18,032 nucleotides of DNA from JBKEDC01 sp047974225 (lineage in GTDB: Bacteria; Bacteroidota; Bacteroidia; Bacteroidales; Prolixibacteraceae). This document shows positions 1 through 7,230 of this stretch, in pieces. The position numbers were made by a program, and so were the translations under genes. The number at the start of each line of letters is the position of its first letter. Position 1 is the stretch's first letter. The DNA lies in the NCBI GenBank assembly GCA_047974225.1, contig JBKECD010000048.1, positions 1 through 18,032 of the forward strand, written 5' to 3'. The notes beneath the pieces are model-generated. The model was not told the origin of the DNA and did not search any database. It worked only from the letters and a program-made list of their open reading frames with translations.

Positions 1-677
1 AGCAAGACAACTTCAAAGATCGCACCATCTTTTATTCCGCCTTTCCCATTGTGGAACAAGGGAAACGCAATCACTGGGATTTCAAGCTGAATAAAGTTTA
101 CACCATTGCGATCCTCGATTTTGTCTTTGAGGAATACAAAAACAATCCGGAATATCGACACAATGTGAAGCTGAAAAACGACTTTACTAACGAGGTGTTT
201 TCCGACAAATTGCAATACATCTACCTCGAAATGCCCAAGTTTAAAAAGGGCATCGACGAACTAGAAACTCGCTTCGACAAGTGGCTCTATGTGATTAAAA
301 ACCTCAGTCGCTTGGAGCGCATCCCTGAAAGCCTGCGAGAGAGAATCTTCATCCAGTTTTTTGAAGCCGCCGAATTGGCTAAGTTTTCGCTGGAAGAATA
401 TCATGTGTATGAAAGGAGCTTGAAACAATATCGCGACACGATAAATATTGTAAACACCGCACATGCCGATGGCTTTGTCGAAGGCGAAGTGATCGGTCGG
501 GAGAAAGGGCGTGCAGAAGGGCGTGCAGAGGGCTTGGAGAAAGGACGTGCCGAAGGCGAAGCGCTAGGCATTGCCAAAGTGGCTCGCACCATGTTAGCCA
601 GCGGAATGTCTCTTGATGCTATCATGACCGTTACGGGCTTGGCTAAAGAGGAAATAGAACGATTGGAGCTGGAATAA
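1..677 (+). CDS. Rpn-family recombination-promoting nuclease / PD-(D/E)XK transposase, 3' part only
   Basis: The frame is open from the left edge, so the gene is cut by the window and its N-terminus with most of the PD-(D/E)XK nuclease core is not visible. A GTG at 51 is only an internal valine codon. The visible part reads FYSAFPIVEQG, then WDFKLNKVYTIAILDFVF, which is the typical core of the Bacteroidales Rpn/transposase_31 proteins (RpnA-like, DNA-cleaving, associated with recombination). The C-terminal part carries the usual glycine/charged repeat (EKGRAEGRAEGLEKGRAEG, encoded near 500-555) and a small helical end with MLASGMSLDAIMTVTGL. Inside the repeat, 507-518 and 519-530 are near-identical 12-mers. 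The stop TAA at 675-677 lies 6 bp from the stop of the convergent sigma gene, with no obvious terminator between. Family assignment is fairly secure; whether it is active cannot be judged without the 5' part. Confidence 0.8.
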   Translation, partial: QDNFKDRTIFYSAFPIVEQGKRNHWDFKLNKVYTIAILDFVFEEYKNNPEYRHNVKLKNDFTNEVFSDKLQYIYLEMPKFKKGIDELETRFDKWLYVIKNLSRLERIPESLRERIFIQFFEAAELAKFSLEEYHVYERSLKQYRDTINIVNTAHADGFVEGEVIGREKGRAEGRAEGLEKGRAEGEALGIAKVARTMLASGMSLDAIMTVTGLAKEEIERLELE

Positions 678-683
678 TTCAGG

Positions 684-1247
684 CTAGAAATGCTGCCAGA
701 AAGAAAAAATCAGGAGCGAGGAAAGAGACAGCTTGGCATTGATGAGCCGATAGGCTTTTTTGACCTGACTTTTAACGGTATTGATGGAGATATCAAGGTC
801 GGCAGCCACCTCGCGGTATTTCAACCGATCGAGCGCCACCATTTTGAACACTTCCTGACAGGCGGGCGAAAGCTCCTCAATAGCCTTGGTAATCTGACAA
901 ATCTGCGCTTCGAGAATCTCCGACTGGTCTTCTTGGATAAACAAATCTTTCTCCCACGAAAGCTCGCTATCATTCAAGCTCAACAATGACTCTTTCTTTA
1001 GGGCTGAAATGCATTTGTTTTTCACCGAGGTGAAAAGATAAGATTTCAAATTGCTAAAGCGATCAAAGGAATTGCAATTCCAAATATGCATCAGAATCTC
1101 TTGCGCAATATCCTCCACCGTGTCGAGATTGTTGATAAACTTGCCTCCAAACACACACATAGGTCGATAATAACGGTCAAACAGCAATCTAAACCCTTGC
1201 TGCTTATCCGTCTTTAAAAGATGTAATATGTATTGGTCGGAGCCCAT
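684..1247 (-). CDS. ECF-type RNA polymerase sigma-70 factor
   Basis: A 187-residue extracytoplasmic-function sigma factor that would direct RNA polymerase to alternative promoters. Region 2 lies at about residues 20-88 (FDRYYRPMCVFGGKF, then TVEDIAQEILMHIW), and region 4 with its helix-turn-helix at about 119-173 (ELSPACQEVFKM, then YREVAADLDISINTVKSQV). It resembles the large Bacteroides-type ECF family that usually sits beside a FecR-like anti-sigma and a SusC/SusD transport pair. None of these neighbours is present here: trpS lies upstream on the other strand and an Rpn gene converges downstream. The last ~14 residues (LSLSSLLIFSFWQHF) are hydrophobic, a tail seen in many members of this family. 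The regulon is unknown. Confidence 0.9.
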   Translation of the reverse strand: MGSDQYILHLLKTDKQQGFRLLFDRYYRPMCVFGGKFINNLDTVEDIAQEILMHIWNCNSFDRFSNLKSYLFTSVKNKCISALKKESLLSLNDSELSWEKDLFIQEDQSEILEAQICQITKAIEELSPACQEVFKMVALDRLKYREVAADLDISINTVKSQVKKAYRLINAKLSLSSLLIFSFWQHF

Positions 1248-1277
1248 TCGAGATTAATCCATTCTGTCTATTAGTTT

Positions 1278-1287
1278 GTCCTAGGAC
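1278..1287. promoter_or_regulatory. Perfect 10-bp palindrome upstream of the sigma gene
   Basis: GTCCTAGGAC is a perfect palindrome lying 31 bp before the sigma start codon. On the minus strand it follows an AT-rich stretch containing TAGATTTA, which weakly resembles a -7 box. It could be a regulator site or chance; only the symmetry is seen. Confidence 0.25.
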
Positions 1288-1432
1288 GGTAAATCTATTA
1301 AAATATATCGAATTACTGAAATACTCGCTATGATTTTTCCTTATTTCTTAATTTTAGATGGCAAATAAAACTTTCCTCACAACATTCAGCACTGTCCTCA
1401 GACACAATTATCCAACTTTTCCACGCAATTAG

Positions 1433-1463
1433 TTTTAGTTTTCGTGCAAGTAAGCTACTTTTG
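1433..1463 (+). promoter_or_regulatory. Predicted trpS promoter (TTTT-N19-TACTTTTG)
   Basis: TACTTTTG at 1456-1463 matches the Bacteroidota -7 consensus TAnnTTTG exactly. TTTT at 1433-1436 sits 19 bp upstream, where the -33 TTTG element is expected. Transcription would start near 1470, leaving a leader of roughly 35-40 nt before the trpS ATG at 1508. No T-box-like structure was seen in that short leader. Confidence 0.5.
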
Positions 1464-1507
1464 TGAAACGGGAGGCACATTGCCCCCTTTCTAAATAAGA
1501 TGTAATC

Positions 1508-2509
1508 ATGAATAAACCTATTGTAGTTAGTGGTATTCGCCCGACTGGGAACTTGCATTTGGGCAATTATTTTGGCGCCGTGCAAAACTTCTTGAAGATG
1601 CAGGAAGACTTTAATTGTTATTTTTTTATCGCCGACATACACTCGCTCACCACTCACCCCACTCCGGGAAACCTCCAAAACAATGTGAAACAGGTACTGG
1701 CGGAATATCTCGCCTGTGGAATCGACCCCGAGAAATCAACCATCTTCATCCAAAGCGATGTGCCCGAAGTAACGGAGCTTTACACTTATCTGAATATGAA
1801 CGCCTATCTCGGCGAGCTTGAGCGCACCACTTCTTTTAAAGATAAGGCACGCAAGAACCCCGATAATGTGAATGCAGGGCTGCTCACCTATCCGGTGCTG
1901 ATGGCGATTGATATCTTGATTCACAAAGCGCAACTGGTGCCTGTGGGCAAAGACCAAGAGCAAAACCTAGAAATGGCTCGCACCTTTGCACGTCGATTCA
2001 ATCGCATGTATAAGCATGAATTATTCCCGATTCCTCGCCCCTTTGTAGCAGAGGGCGAAGAGATGATTAAAATCCCGGGGCTCGATGGAAGCGGCAAAAT
2101 GGGCAAGTCGGAAGGAAATGCAATTGCTTTGTTTGAAGAGCCTAAATCAATCCGCAAGAAGGTGATGAGCGCGCTGACCGATGCTGGTCCGACAGCTCCC
2201 AATTCAGCAAAACCTGAGGCGATCCAAAACCTCTTCACCTTGCTCGACATTGTGAGCACCCCCGAGGCGGTGCAGCATTTCGATGCCGCCTACAACGATT
2301 GTAGCATCCGCTATGGCGATTTGAAAAAACAATTGGCGGAAGACATCATCAACTTCACCACGCCAATCCGTGAGCGCATTGTGGACATTCTCGCCGACGA
2401 AGCCTATCTGGCTCGTGTGGCAAAGATGGGCGCCGAGAAAGCCCGTGTGTCGGCTGCCGCCACGCTGAAAGAAGCGAAAGAGCTGATTGGCATTCGCTCG
2501 TTGTTTTAG
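1508..2509 (+). CDS. trpS: Tryptophanyl-tRNA synthetase
   Basis: Class I aminoacyl-tRNA synthetase that charges tRNA-Trp with tryptophan at the expense of ATP, in the cytoplasm. The protein has 333 residues, the usual size for bacterial TrpS. The HIGH-type signature is seen as PTGNLHLGNYFGA (residues 12-24), and the KMSKS loop as KMGKS (residues 197-201) in GSGKMGKSEGN. Other family landmarks are ADIHSLTT and PVGKDQEQNLEMAR. The ATG at 1508 is followed at once by the conserved strand leading to the HIGH motif, so this start is well placed. The gene is monocistronic: its own promoter lies about 50 bp upstream and a strong hairpin terminator follows. Identification is secure. Confidence 0.98.
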   Translation: MNKPIVVSGIRPTGNLHLGNYFGAVQNFLKMQEDFNCYFFIADIHSLTTHPTPGNLQNNVKQVLAEYLACGIDPEKSTIFIQSDVPEVTELYTYLNMNAYLGELERTTSFKDKARKNPDNVNAGLLTYPVLMAIDILIHKAQLVPVGKDQEQNLEMARTFARRFNRMYKHELFPIPRPFVAEGEEMIKIPGLDGSGKMGKSEGNAIALFEEPKSIRKKVMSALTDAGPTAPNSAKPEAIQNLFTLLDIVSTPEAVQHFDAAYNDCSIRYGDLKKQLAEDIINFTTPIRERIVDILADEAYLARVAKMGAEKARVSAAATLKEAKELIGIRSLF

Positions 2510-2527
2510 TCGTTTTCTGCAACACTC

Positions 2528-2567
2528 AAAAAAACGTCCATACTTGATGCAAGTATGGACGTTTTTT
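2528..2567. terminator. Bidirectional intrinsic terminator between trpS and the acyltransferase gene
   Basis: The two 17-nt arms at 2529-2545 and 2551-2567 are perfect inverted repeats around the 5-nt loop GATGC, with core ACGTCCATACTT. The A-run on the left and T-run on the right give a U-tract in either direction. It sits between the convergent stops of trpS (2509) and the acyltransferase gene (2583) and should serve both. Confidence 0.92.
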
Positions 2568-2582
2568 AGTTTAAATCTTTTA

Positions 2583-3656
2583 TCAGCTAAATTTCTTTTT
2601 CAAGAAATTACGCACGGGCGTGTCGTAAAACTTCATCGCTAGCCATGCGAAAATCACCATGCCGATTGTGCCGAGCGAAACCACCCACGCCAATTCGCCT
2701 TGCGAAGGGCTTTGACTTTCGAGATAGTGCCCGAAAATCCAAATGAAAGCGTAGTGAGTCATGTAGAGTGGATAGGAGATATTTCCCATGAAAACGCAGG
2801 TTTTCTTTGTCGAGGGTCTTAAAATCGAGCCCGCCCCAAGCGAAACAATCAAGGGGAAATAAAGCATAACGATGACGCACTCTGTAATCCAACTAGGCGT
2901 GATGAACGAAGTGAAAAACGCTAAGGCAAGCAATAGCGAAACACCCATAAATCCAAGTTTATTCTTGATAATCCAGCCCGAGCGATAGATGAATAGCCCC
3001 GCTAGAAACGAAAAGCTCACTCGAACACCGCCGTGCCAGAAGGTGCTGCCATCCCATCCTCCGATGGTATTGCCCGCACTATGCCCTATCCACAACAGTC
3101 CAGCAGCAGAAAGCACAAGCAAGAAGCCTGTCACCTTGCGTGGCAAGCGAACTAATATCAGCCCATAGACAATGCTGGCAATGTATTCCCAGAAAAGCGA
3201 CCATGACGGAGCATTCAGACTGAAAAGGTTGAAAAAGCGCTCTTCCATCACTGGATAGGGAATCATAAATAGCGAGCAAAGCACAATCAACAGCATGCCT
3301 AGCAATGAATAACCCTCAGCATGGTTGGCAAAAGGGTCTGCAAACAAAGCGATGACACCCAGCACCGTGCCCAAGATGACAAGCGGATGCAAGCGAATCA
3401 AGCGAGCAACAAAGAATTTCTTAAATCCCATCTGCGGCATGCGGTTGTCATAAGCATAGGCAATGACAAAGCCCGAGAGACAGAAGAAAAAATCGACAGC
3501 TAAAAAGCCATGACCAATGATGTTTTTGGTGAAGTCTCCCTCAATCCACTCCATAAAGTGGAAAACGACGACCACAAGGGCTGCTATCCCTCGCAGTCCA
3601 TCGAGAATGTGAAAATGTTCCTTGCTTTGCAGGAACGACGCATTTGAATTCCTCAT
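2583..3656 (-). CDS. Acyltransferase 3 family membrane protein (OafA/YrhL-like)
   Basis: A 357-residue polytopic inner-membrane protein of the acyltransferase-3 family, which moves acyl groups, often O-acetyl, onto cell-surface glycans or other exported acceptors. The N-terminal family signature is clear: LDGLRGIAALVVVVFHF, with the conserved Arg22 and His33 implicated in catalysis in this family. It is followed by FFFCLSGFVIAYAYDNRM. About ten hydrophobic segments follow, and there is no C-terminal SGNH domain, so it is the short form. The start ATG lies 22 bp after the stop of the coiled-coil gene, so the two are probably one transcript. The acceptor substrate cannot be told from the sequence and no glycan-synthesis cluster is adjacent. 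Confidence 0.92.
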   Translation of the reverse strand: MRNSNASFLQSKEHFHILDGLRGIAALVVVVFHFMEWIEGDFTKNIIGHGFLAVDFFFCLSGFVIAYAYDNRMPQMGFKKFFVARLIRLHPLVILGTVLGVIALFADPFANHAEGYSLLGMLLIVLCSLFMIPYPVMEERFFNLFSLNAPSWSLFWEYIASIVYGLILVRLPRKVTGFLLVLSAAGLLWIGHSAGNTIGGWDGSTFWHGGVRVSFSFLAGLFIYRSGWIIKNKLGFMGVSLLLALAFFTSFITPSWITECVIVMLYFPLIVSLGAGSILRPSTKKTCVFMGNISYPLYMTHYAFIWIFGHYLESQSPSQGELAWVVSLGTIGMVIFAWLAMKFYDTPVRNFLKKKFS

Positions 3657-3678
3657 TTAGTTGTATTTGATTTTTGGT

Positions 3679-4626
3679 TTATCGCTTAAAGGAAAATGTG
3701 GTCGTTCCGATATTATCGCCATCGGCAAACACATCAATGGTGTAGTTGCCCTCCATGAAAGGCTCGAAGCCTTCATTGTTCCAATAGATATTTAATGGCA
3801 ATTCATTGCCTTCATAGGTAACTTCACGAGCGGCAGAATAAGGAATATCCAAATCCTCATAGCGGAAAGTGCCGCCCGATTTGGGCACAAGAAGCACTTG
3901 GTCGGGACGAAGAATGCGCACATAGACGCTTTTAGCACCTCTTTTAGCGGTGAGGTTTTTGCTCAGATTCATCTGAATTTGCAATTGCTCGGCGCGCGAG
4001 CCATTCGCTGTTTCCTTGCCTCGTGAATTAAGCCCCAAAACGACAATGTTTCGTGCCTCTAGTTGTGAAGCCTGCTTCACCACCTGCGAAAGCTCCTCTT
4101 TTTGCTTTTCTAGTCGTTGGTTTTTATTTTGAATCTTGGCATAATCTTGCTTCACCTGCGCATTTTCTGCCATCAAGATTTTATTACGCTGATTGAGCGA
4201 ATCGACCTGCACCACATAATTGCGCATGATTTCACGAAGCGAACCAATCTCTTTCTGATATTTAGAAATTTGCGCATAGCTCGTTTTCTTCACTTGGTTC
4301 ATCTCCTCGAGCAAGTCTTTCACCTCGCTTTGTGCCGAATAAAGACGAAGGTTGAGCGTGTCATTAGCAGTCTTAAGCGTGTCGTAATTCGCCACCATCG
4401 ACGCTAATTCGGTTTGCAACTCCGTCTTCTGTGCATTCAGAAACTGATTGAGTTTATTCGACTTATTATATTGAATGATAAACAGCACAATAACTGCTGC
4501 TAAGACCACCGCCAAGATGATTACAATTAGATTTAATTTCTTGCTTTTTTCTCTCACCTCTTCAAGCTCTCTGCGGTTTGGCGTAAAGGATGTGTTGGAG
4601 GTTGGTGTCTGATTTTCTTGTTCCAT
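3679..4626 (-). CDS. Membrane-anchored coiled-coil protein of unknown function
   Basis: A 315-residue protein starting at the ATG that gives MEQENQTPTSN. A longer reading from 4677 is possible but adds 17 residues unlike the family-style polar N-terminus. Order of parts: a short polar cytoplasmic tail (1-30); one transmembrane helix at about 32-52 (LIVIILAVVLAAVIVLFII); a long heptad-rich coiled coil at about 60-190; and a C-terminal beta-rich domain at about 200-315 with SVYVRILRPDQVLLVP and EGNYTIDVFADGDNIG. The layout suggests a periplasmic or envelope structural protein with an exposed sensing or binding domain. I recognise it as a type common in Bacteroidales but know no assigned function. 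It heads a probable two-gene unit with the acyltransferase. A TATTTTTA box on the minus strand at 4651-4658 may be its -7 element. Confidence 0.8.
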   Translation of the reverse strand: MEQENQTPTSNTSFTPNRRELEEVREKSKKLNLIVIILAVVLAAVIVLFIIQYNKSNKLNQFLNAQKTELQTELASMVANYDTLKTANDTLNLRLYSAQSEVKDLLEEMNQVKKTSYAQISKYQKEIGSLREIMRNYVVQVDSLNQRNKILMAENAQVKQDYAKIQNKNQRLEKQKEELSQVVKQASQLEARNIVVLGLNSRGKETANGSRAEQLQIQMNLSKNLTAKRGAKSVYVRILRPDQVLLVPKSGGTFRYEDLDIPYSAAREVTYEGNELPLNIYWNNEGFEPFMEGNYTIDVFADGDNIGTTTFSFKR

Positions 4627-4745
4627 ATTTGTTTTATTTTTCTGAAGCCGTAAAAATACTAATGTTTTGCTAGGCACAAGAATAATTAAACATTATTTTG
4701 ATTTGGGGGAAACTAAGAGTTTGCCAACAGCATCAAAGACACCTT

Positions 4746-5114
4746 TTAAATCGGCAATTCCTTCAGCCACTTCTTGGCAGCTTCTTCGGTGGAAAACAAA
4801 CGATAATTCCGATGATGAACCATGTTGATGATGAGCGAATAGGCAGCCGCAGCAGCGGGTGTTTCGATGACTGCCGCAAAACGACAGCTGTCAAACAAAC
4901 CCATATTTTCCTGAAAAAAGCTTCCCACTTTTCTGAAATCACTCGGCATGCCGACAATATCGGCATTCACATGGTTGCAAATCACTCGCTTGCACCCCTC
5001 AGGAATCACGCCCAACAAGGCTGAATCAATAATGTCCTGACCGGTCATTTTTCCCTCCCAAAGGAAAGAAAAGATTTGATCCGCTTCGTCAAATTTGCAC
5101 TTAAGATTATCCAT
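4746..5114 (-). CDS. Small STAS/SpoIIAA-like protein
   Basis: A 122-residue soluble protein with no signal peptide or membrane segment. The alternating strand/helix pattern, the central segment CRFAAVIETPAAAAAYSLI and the ending RLFSTEEAAKKWLKELPI resemble SpoIIAA-like/STAS-SEC14 proteins, which commonly finish with an (F/S)-E-EA-x-WL helix. Members are thought to bind small ligands or partner proteins, but no specific role is established for this one. A perfect TACATTTG -7 box precedes it, so it is probably transcribed alone. A 68-bp gap separates it from the coiled-coil gene downstream. The family call is tentative; that it is a real gene is likely. Confidence 0.65.
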   Translation of the reverse strand: MDNLKCKFDEADQIFSFLWEGKMTGQDIIDSALLGVIPEGCKRVICNHVNADIVGMPSDFRKVGSFFQENMGLFDSCRFAAVIETPAAAAAYSLIINMVHHRNYRLFSTEEAAKKWLKELPI

Positions 5115-5131
5115 GATGTTTTCGTTTGATG

Positions 5132-5139
5132 CAAATGTA
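5132..5139 (-). promoter_or_regulatory. Predicted -7 promoter box of the STAS-like gene
   Basis: On the minus strand TACATTTG matches TAnnTTTG exactly and lies 17 bp upstream of the start codon at 5114. The expected -33 position is AT-rich without a clear TTTG, so only the -7 element is supported. Confidence 0.4.
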
Positions 5140-5223
5140 ACAATTAATATTTGATATTTAATATGTACACCAAAAAAATCTAGTGCTCAGAGAAATCGCT
5201 TTTAAGCTGAAAATAATTGGTAG

Positions 5224-5289
5224 CTCAAAAATGAGTACTCGATTTGAGGGGATTTGTTTCAACCCGAGTAAATCGAGTATTCGATTTAC
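5224..5289. promoter_or_regulatory. Operator-like inverted and direct repeats upstream of the lyase gene
   Basis: Two copies of GAGTAYTCGATTT lie at 5233-5245 and 5275-5287, 42 bp apart start to start, about four helical turns. The first contains the perfect palindrome GAGTACTC (5233-5240) and is bracketed by CTCAAA (5224-5229) and TTTGAG (5243-5248). The second lies within a larger palindrome with 9-bp arms GTAAATCGA (5268-5276) and TCGATTTAC (5281-5289). The region is 45-110 bp upstream of the predicted -7 box of the lyase gene, a suitable place for a dimeric regulator. The protein that would bind is unknown. Confidence 0.5.
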
Positions 5290-5332
5290 CAAATCTCGAA
5301 CTTACAGAAGCTCATTTGTTCGATATTATAAC

Positions 5333-5340
5333 TATATTTG
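5333..5340 (+). promoter_or_regulatory. Predicted -7 promoter box of the heparinase-family gene
   Basis: TATATTTG is an exact TAnnTTTG match 30 bp before the ATG at 5371. A TTTG at 5315-5318 is closer (14 bp) than the usual -33 spacing, which may fit a promoter needing an activator at the repeats upstream. Confidence 0.45.
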
Positions 5341-5370
5341 CAGAACCTCAATGCAGTTAAAAACAATATC

Positions 5371-7230
5371 ATGCACAAAACCATCCTCTCCGCTCTATGC
5401 TTTCTGCTAATTCTTCCCGCATTCTCGCAAAAGCTCGACTACTCTAAACTCACCAATCATCCCCGATTGCTGATGACTCACGGGGAGGAAGTCGAAGTGA
5501 TGGCAAAGCTGCAAGACAACCCCGACATTCTTCGCCTACACCACTATCTCTTGCAATGCTCTGATAGCATCATCGACAACCCCACGCTGAGCTATGAAAA
5601 GCAAGGCATGCGACTGTTGGCAGTCTCGCGCGAGGCTTTCCGCCGCATCTTTTATCTTTCCTATACCTATCGAATGACCAACGAGCGCAAATATGCCCTT
5701 CGTGCCGAGCAAGAGATGATTGCAGTCTGCTCTTTCGACGACTGGAATCCCTCCCACTTCCTCGATGCTGGCGAAATGACAATGGCTGTCGCCATTGGCT
5801 ATGACTGGCTGTTTGACGAGCTTTCTTCAAGCACCAAAAAACTCGCAAAAAATGCCATCATCAACAATGGATTTGAACCCTCAAAGGTTCAACAATACAA
5901 TAATTTCTTACGCGCTTCCAACAACTGGAATCAGGTGTGCAACTCGGGATTGGTCTATGGCGCACTTGCGCTATTGGACGAAGAACCTGAATACGCCCAA
6001 GAAATCATCGAACGAGCGCTGACAACCGTCGATAAAGCACTGAAAATCTACGCTCCCGACGGGGTCTATCCCGAAGGATATATCTATTGGGGATATGGCA
6101 CAACTTTTCAAGTGCTCCTAAGCGCAGCGCTCGAATCAGCCCTCGGCTCCGATGCCGGACTTTCTGATGCCGAAGGATTTTTCGCCTCCACACAATACAT
6201 GCAATTCATGGTGGGGAAAAGTGGAAAATGCTTCAACTTTAGCGACTCGCGCGAAAATCCGCTCTCGCTTCCTGCCATGTATTGGTTTGCCAATAAAACG
6301 CAAGATGCAAGCCTTCTTTGGAATGAAAAGCTCCTCTTCAACCAAGAAAAACTTTCCTTTTCGAGCGAAGAAACACGCTTTCTCCCACTGATACCTATCT
6401 ATGGCGCACAATTCAAAATGGACGAACTCAGCGCGCCAACGACAAAAATATGGACAGGAAATGGACGAACTCCCGTGGTGCTTATTCGTACCGAGTGGGA
6501 GCACGATGACCGCGGTTTTTATCTCGGAATAAAAGGCGGAAAAGCCACCACAAGCCATGGGCACATGGATGCAGGCTCTTTTGTGTTTGACGCCCTCGGA
6601 CTGCGCTGGGCTCAAGACCTCGGACTGCAAGAATACTATTCGCTCGAAAAAGAAAAAGTGAACATCTGGAACTCCTCGCAAGACGGGCAGCGCTGGGACG
6701 TCTTCCGATACAACAACTTCGCCCACAACACGCTTACCGTGAATGGCAAAAAGCATGTCGCCAATGGCTTCGTGCCTATCACTGAAGTTTATTCCGACTC
6801 CGAAAAACTGGGAGCTTCGCTCGACATGACTGAGCTTTTTGGTGGTGAGCTGGCAAGCGCTCAGCGAGAAATTGCATTAATAGATGAGCAGTATCTCTCA
6901 ATCATCGACCAGCTGAAAGCGGGCGATGCCCCAAGCACAGTGAGATGGACAATGGTAACTTCAGCAAAGCCGAAGGTGATAAATGACCACTTGGTGGAGC
7001 TTCATCAAGAAGGGAAATGTGCGCGTCTGACAATTCAAAGCCTTGCGGATGTTCGTCTGTCGGTGCTCGACAACGCGTCGGAGAATAGCTATGACGCTCC
7101 CAATGAGGGGACGTGCCGCATTGCAATCGACATTCAATTGGAAAGTGGGCAAGAGCGTGAAATAAGAGTGCGGCTCATTCCAATTAGGCTAGAGCAATCG
7201 AGAATCAATGTCCTTAATCTGGAGTTGTAA
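5371..7230 (+). CDS. Exported heparinase II/III-family polysaccharide lyase
   Basis: A 619-residue protein beginning with a Sec signal peptide (MHKTILSALCFLLILPAFSQ, cleavage near residue 20), so it acts in the periplasm or outside the cell. Residues ~30-330 form the helical toroid part (NNWNQVCNSGLVYGALAL at 184-201; YPEGYIYWGYGT near 233-244, where the family keeps an active-site Tyr). Residues ~350-619 are the beta-sandwich heparinase_II/III domain, with TSHGHMDAGSFVFD (His396, His398) and FAHNTLTVNG (His452, Asn453) matching metal/active-site regions of the family. The likely reaction is beta-elimination of a uronic-acid-containing glycan (heparin/heparan-like, alginate-like or similar); the substrate is not resolvable by eye. 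It stands alone, without SusC/SusD or sulfatases. The ATG at 5371 is preferred over an in-frame TTG at 5338 because it starts the signal peptide. Its last 42 bp overlap the 3' end of recJ. Confidence 0.9.
   Translation: MHKTILSALCFLLILPAFSQKLDYSKLTNHPRLLMTHGEEVEVMAKLQDNPDILRLHHYLLQCSDSIIDNPTLSYEKQGMRLLAVSREAFRRIFYLSYTYRMTNERKYALRAEQEMIAVCSFDDWNPSHFLDAGEMTMAVAIGYDWLFDELSSSTKKLAKNAIINNGFEPSKVQQYNNFLRASNNWNQVCNSGLVYGALALLDEEPEYAQEIIERALTTVDKALKIYAPDGVYPEGYIYWGYGTTFQVLLSAALESALGSDAGLSDAEGFFASTQYMQFMVGKSGKCFNFSDSRENPLSLPAMYWFANKTQDASLLWNEKLLFNQEKLSFSSEETRFLPLIPIYGAQFKMDELSAPTTKIWTGNGRTPVVLIRTEWEHDDRGFYLGIKGGKATTSHGHMDAGSFVFDALGLRWAQDLGLQEYYSLEKEKVNIWNSSQDGQRWDVFRYNNFAHNTLTVNGKKHVANGFVPITEVYSDSEKLGASLDMTELFGGELASAQREIALIDEQYLSIIDQLKAGDAPSTVRWTMVTSAKPKVINDHLVELHQEGKCARLTIQSLADVRLSVLDNASENSYDAPNEGTCRIAIDIQLESGQEREIRVRLIPIRLEQSRINVLNLEL

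Noticed and set aside
1324..1337. 13-bp match CTCGCTATGATTT shared with the centre of the right-edge foldback element
   Set aside because: No flanking similarity, terminal repeat or TTAA accompanies it; AT-rich chance identity is likely.
5338..5370. TTG start 11 codons upstream for the lyase gene
   Set aside because: It would place polar residues before a textbook signal peptide and lies within the predicted promoter box; the ATG at 5371 is better.
6136..6756. 206-codon minus-strand frame inside the lyase gene
   Set aside because: The opposite strand encodes clear family motifs and an intact lyase; this frame has no recognisable domain.
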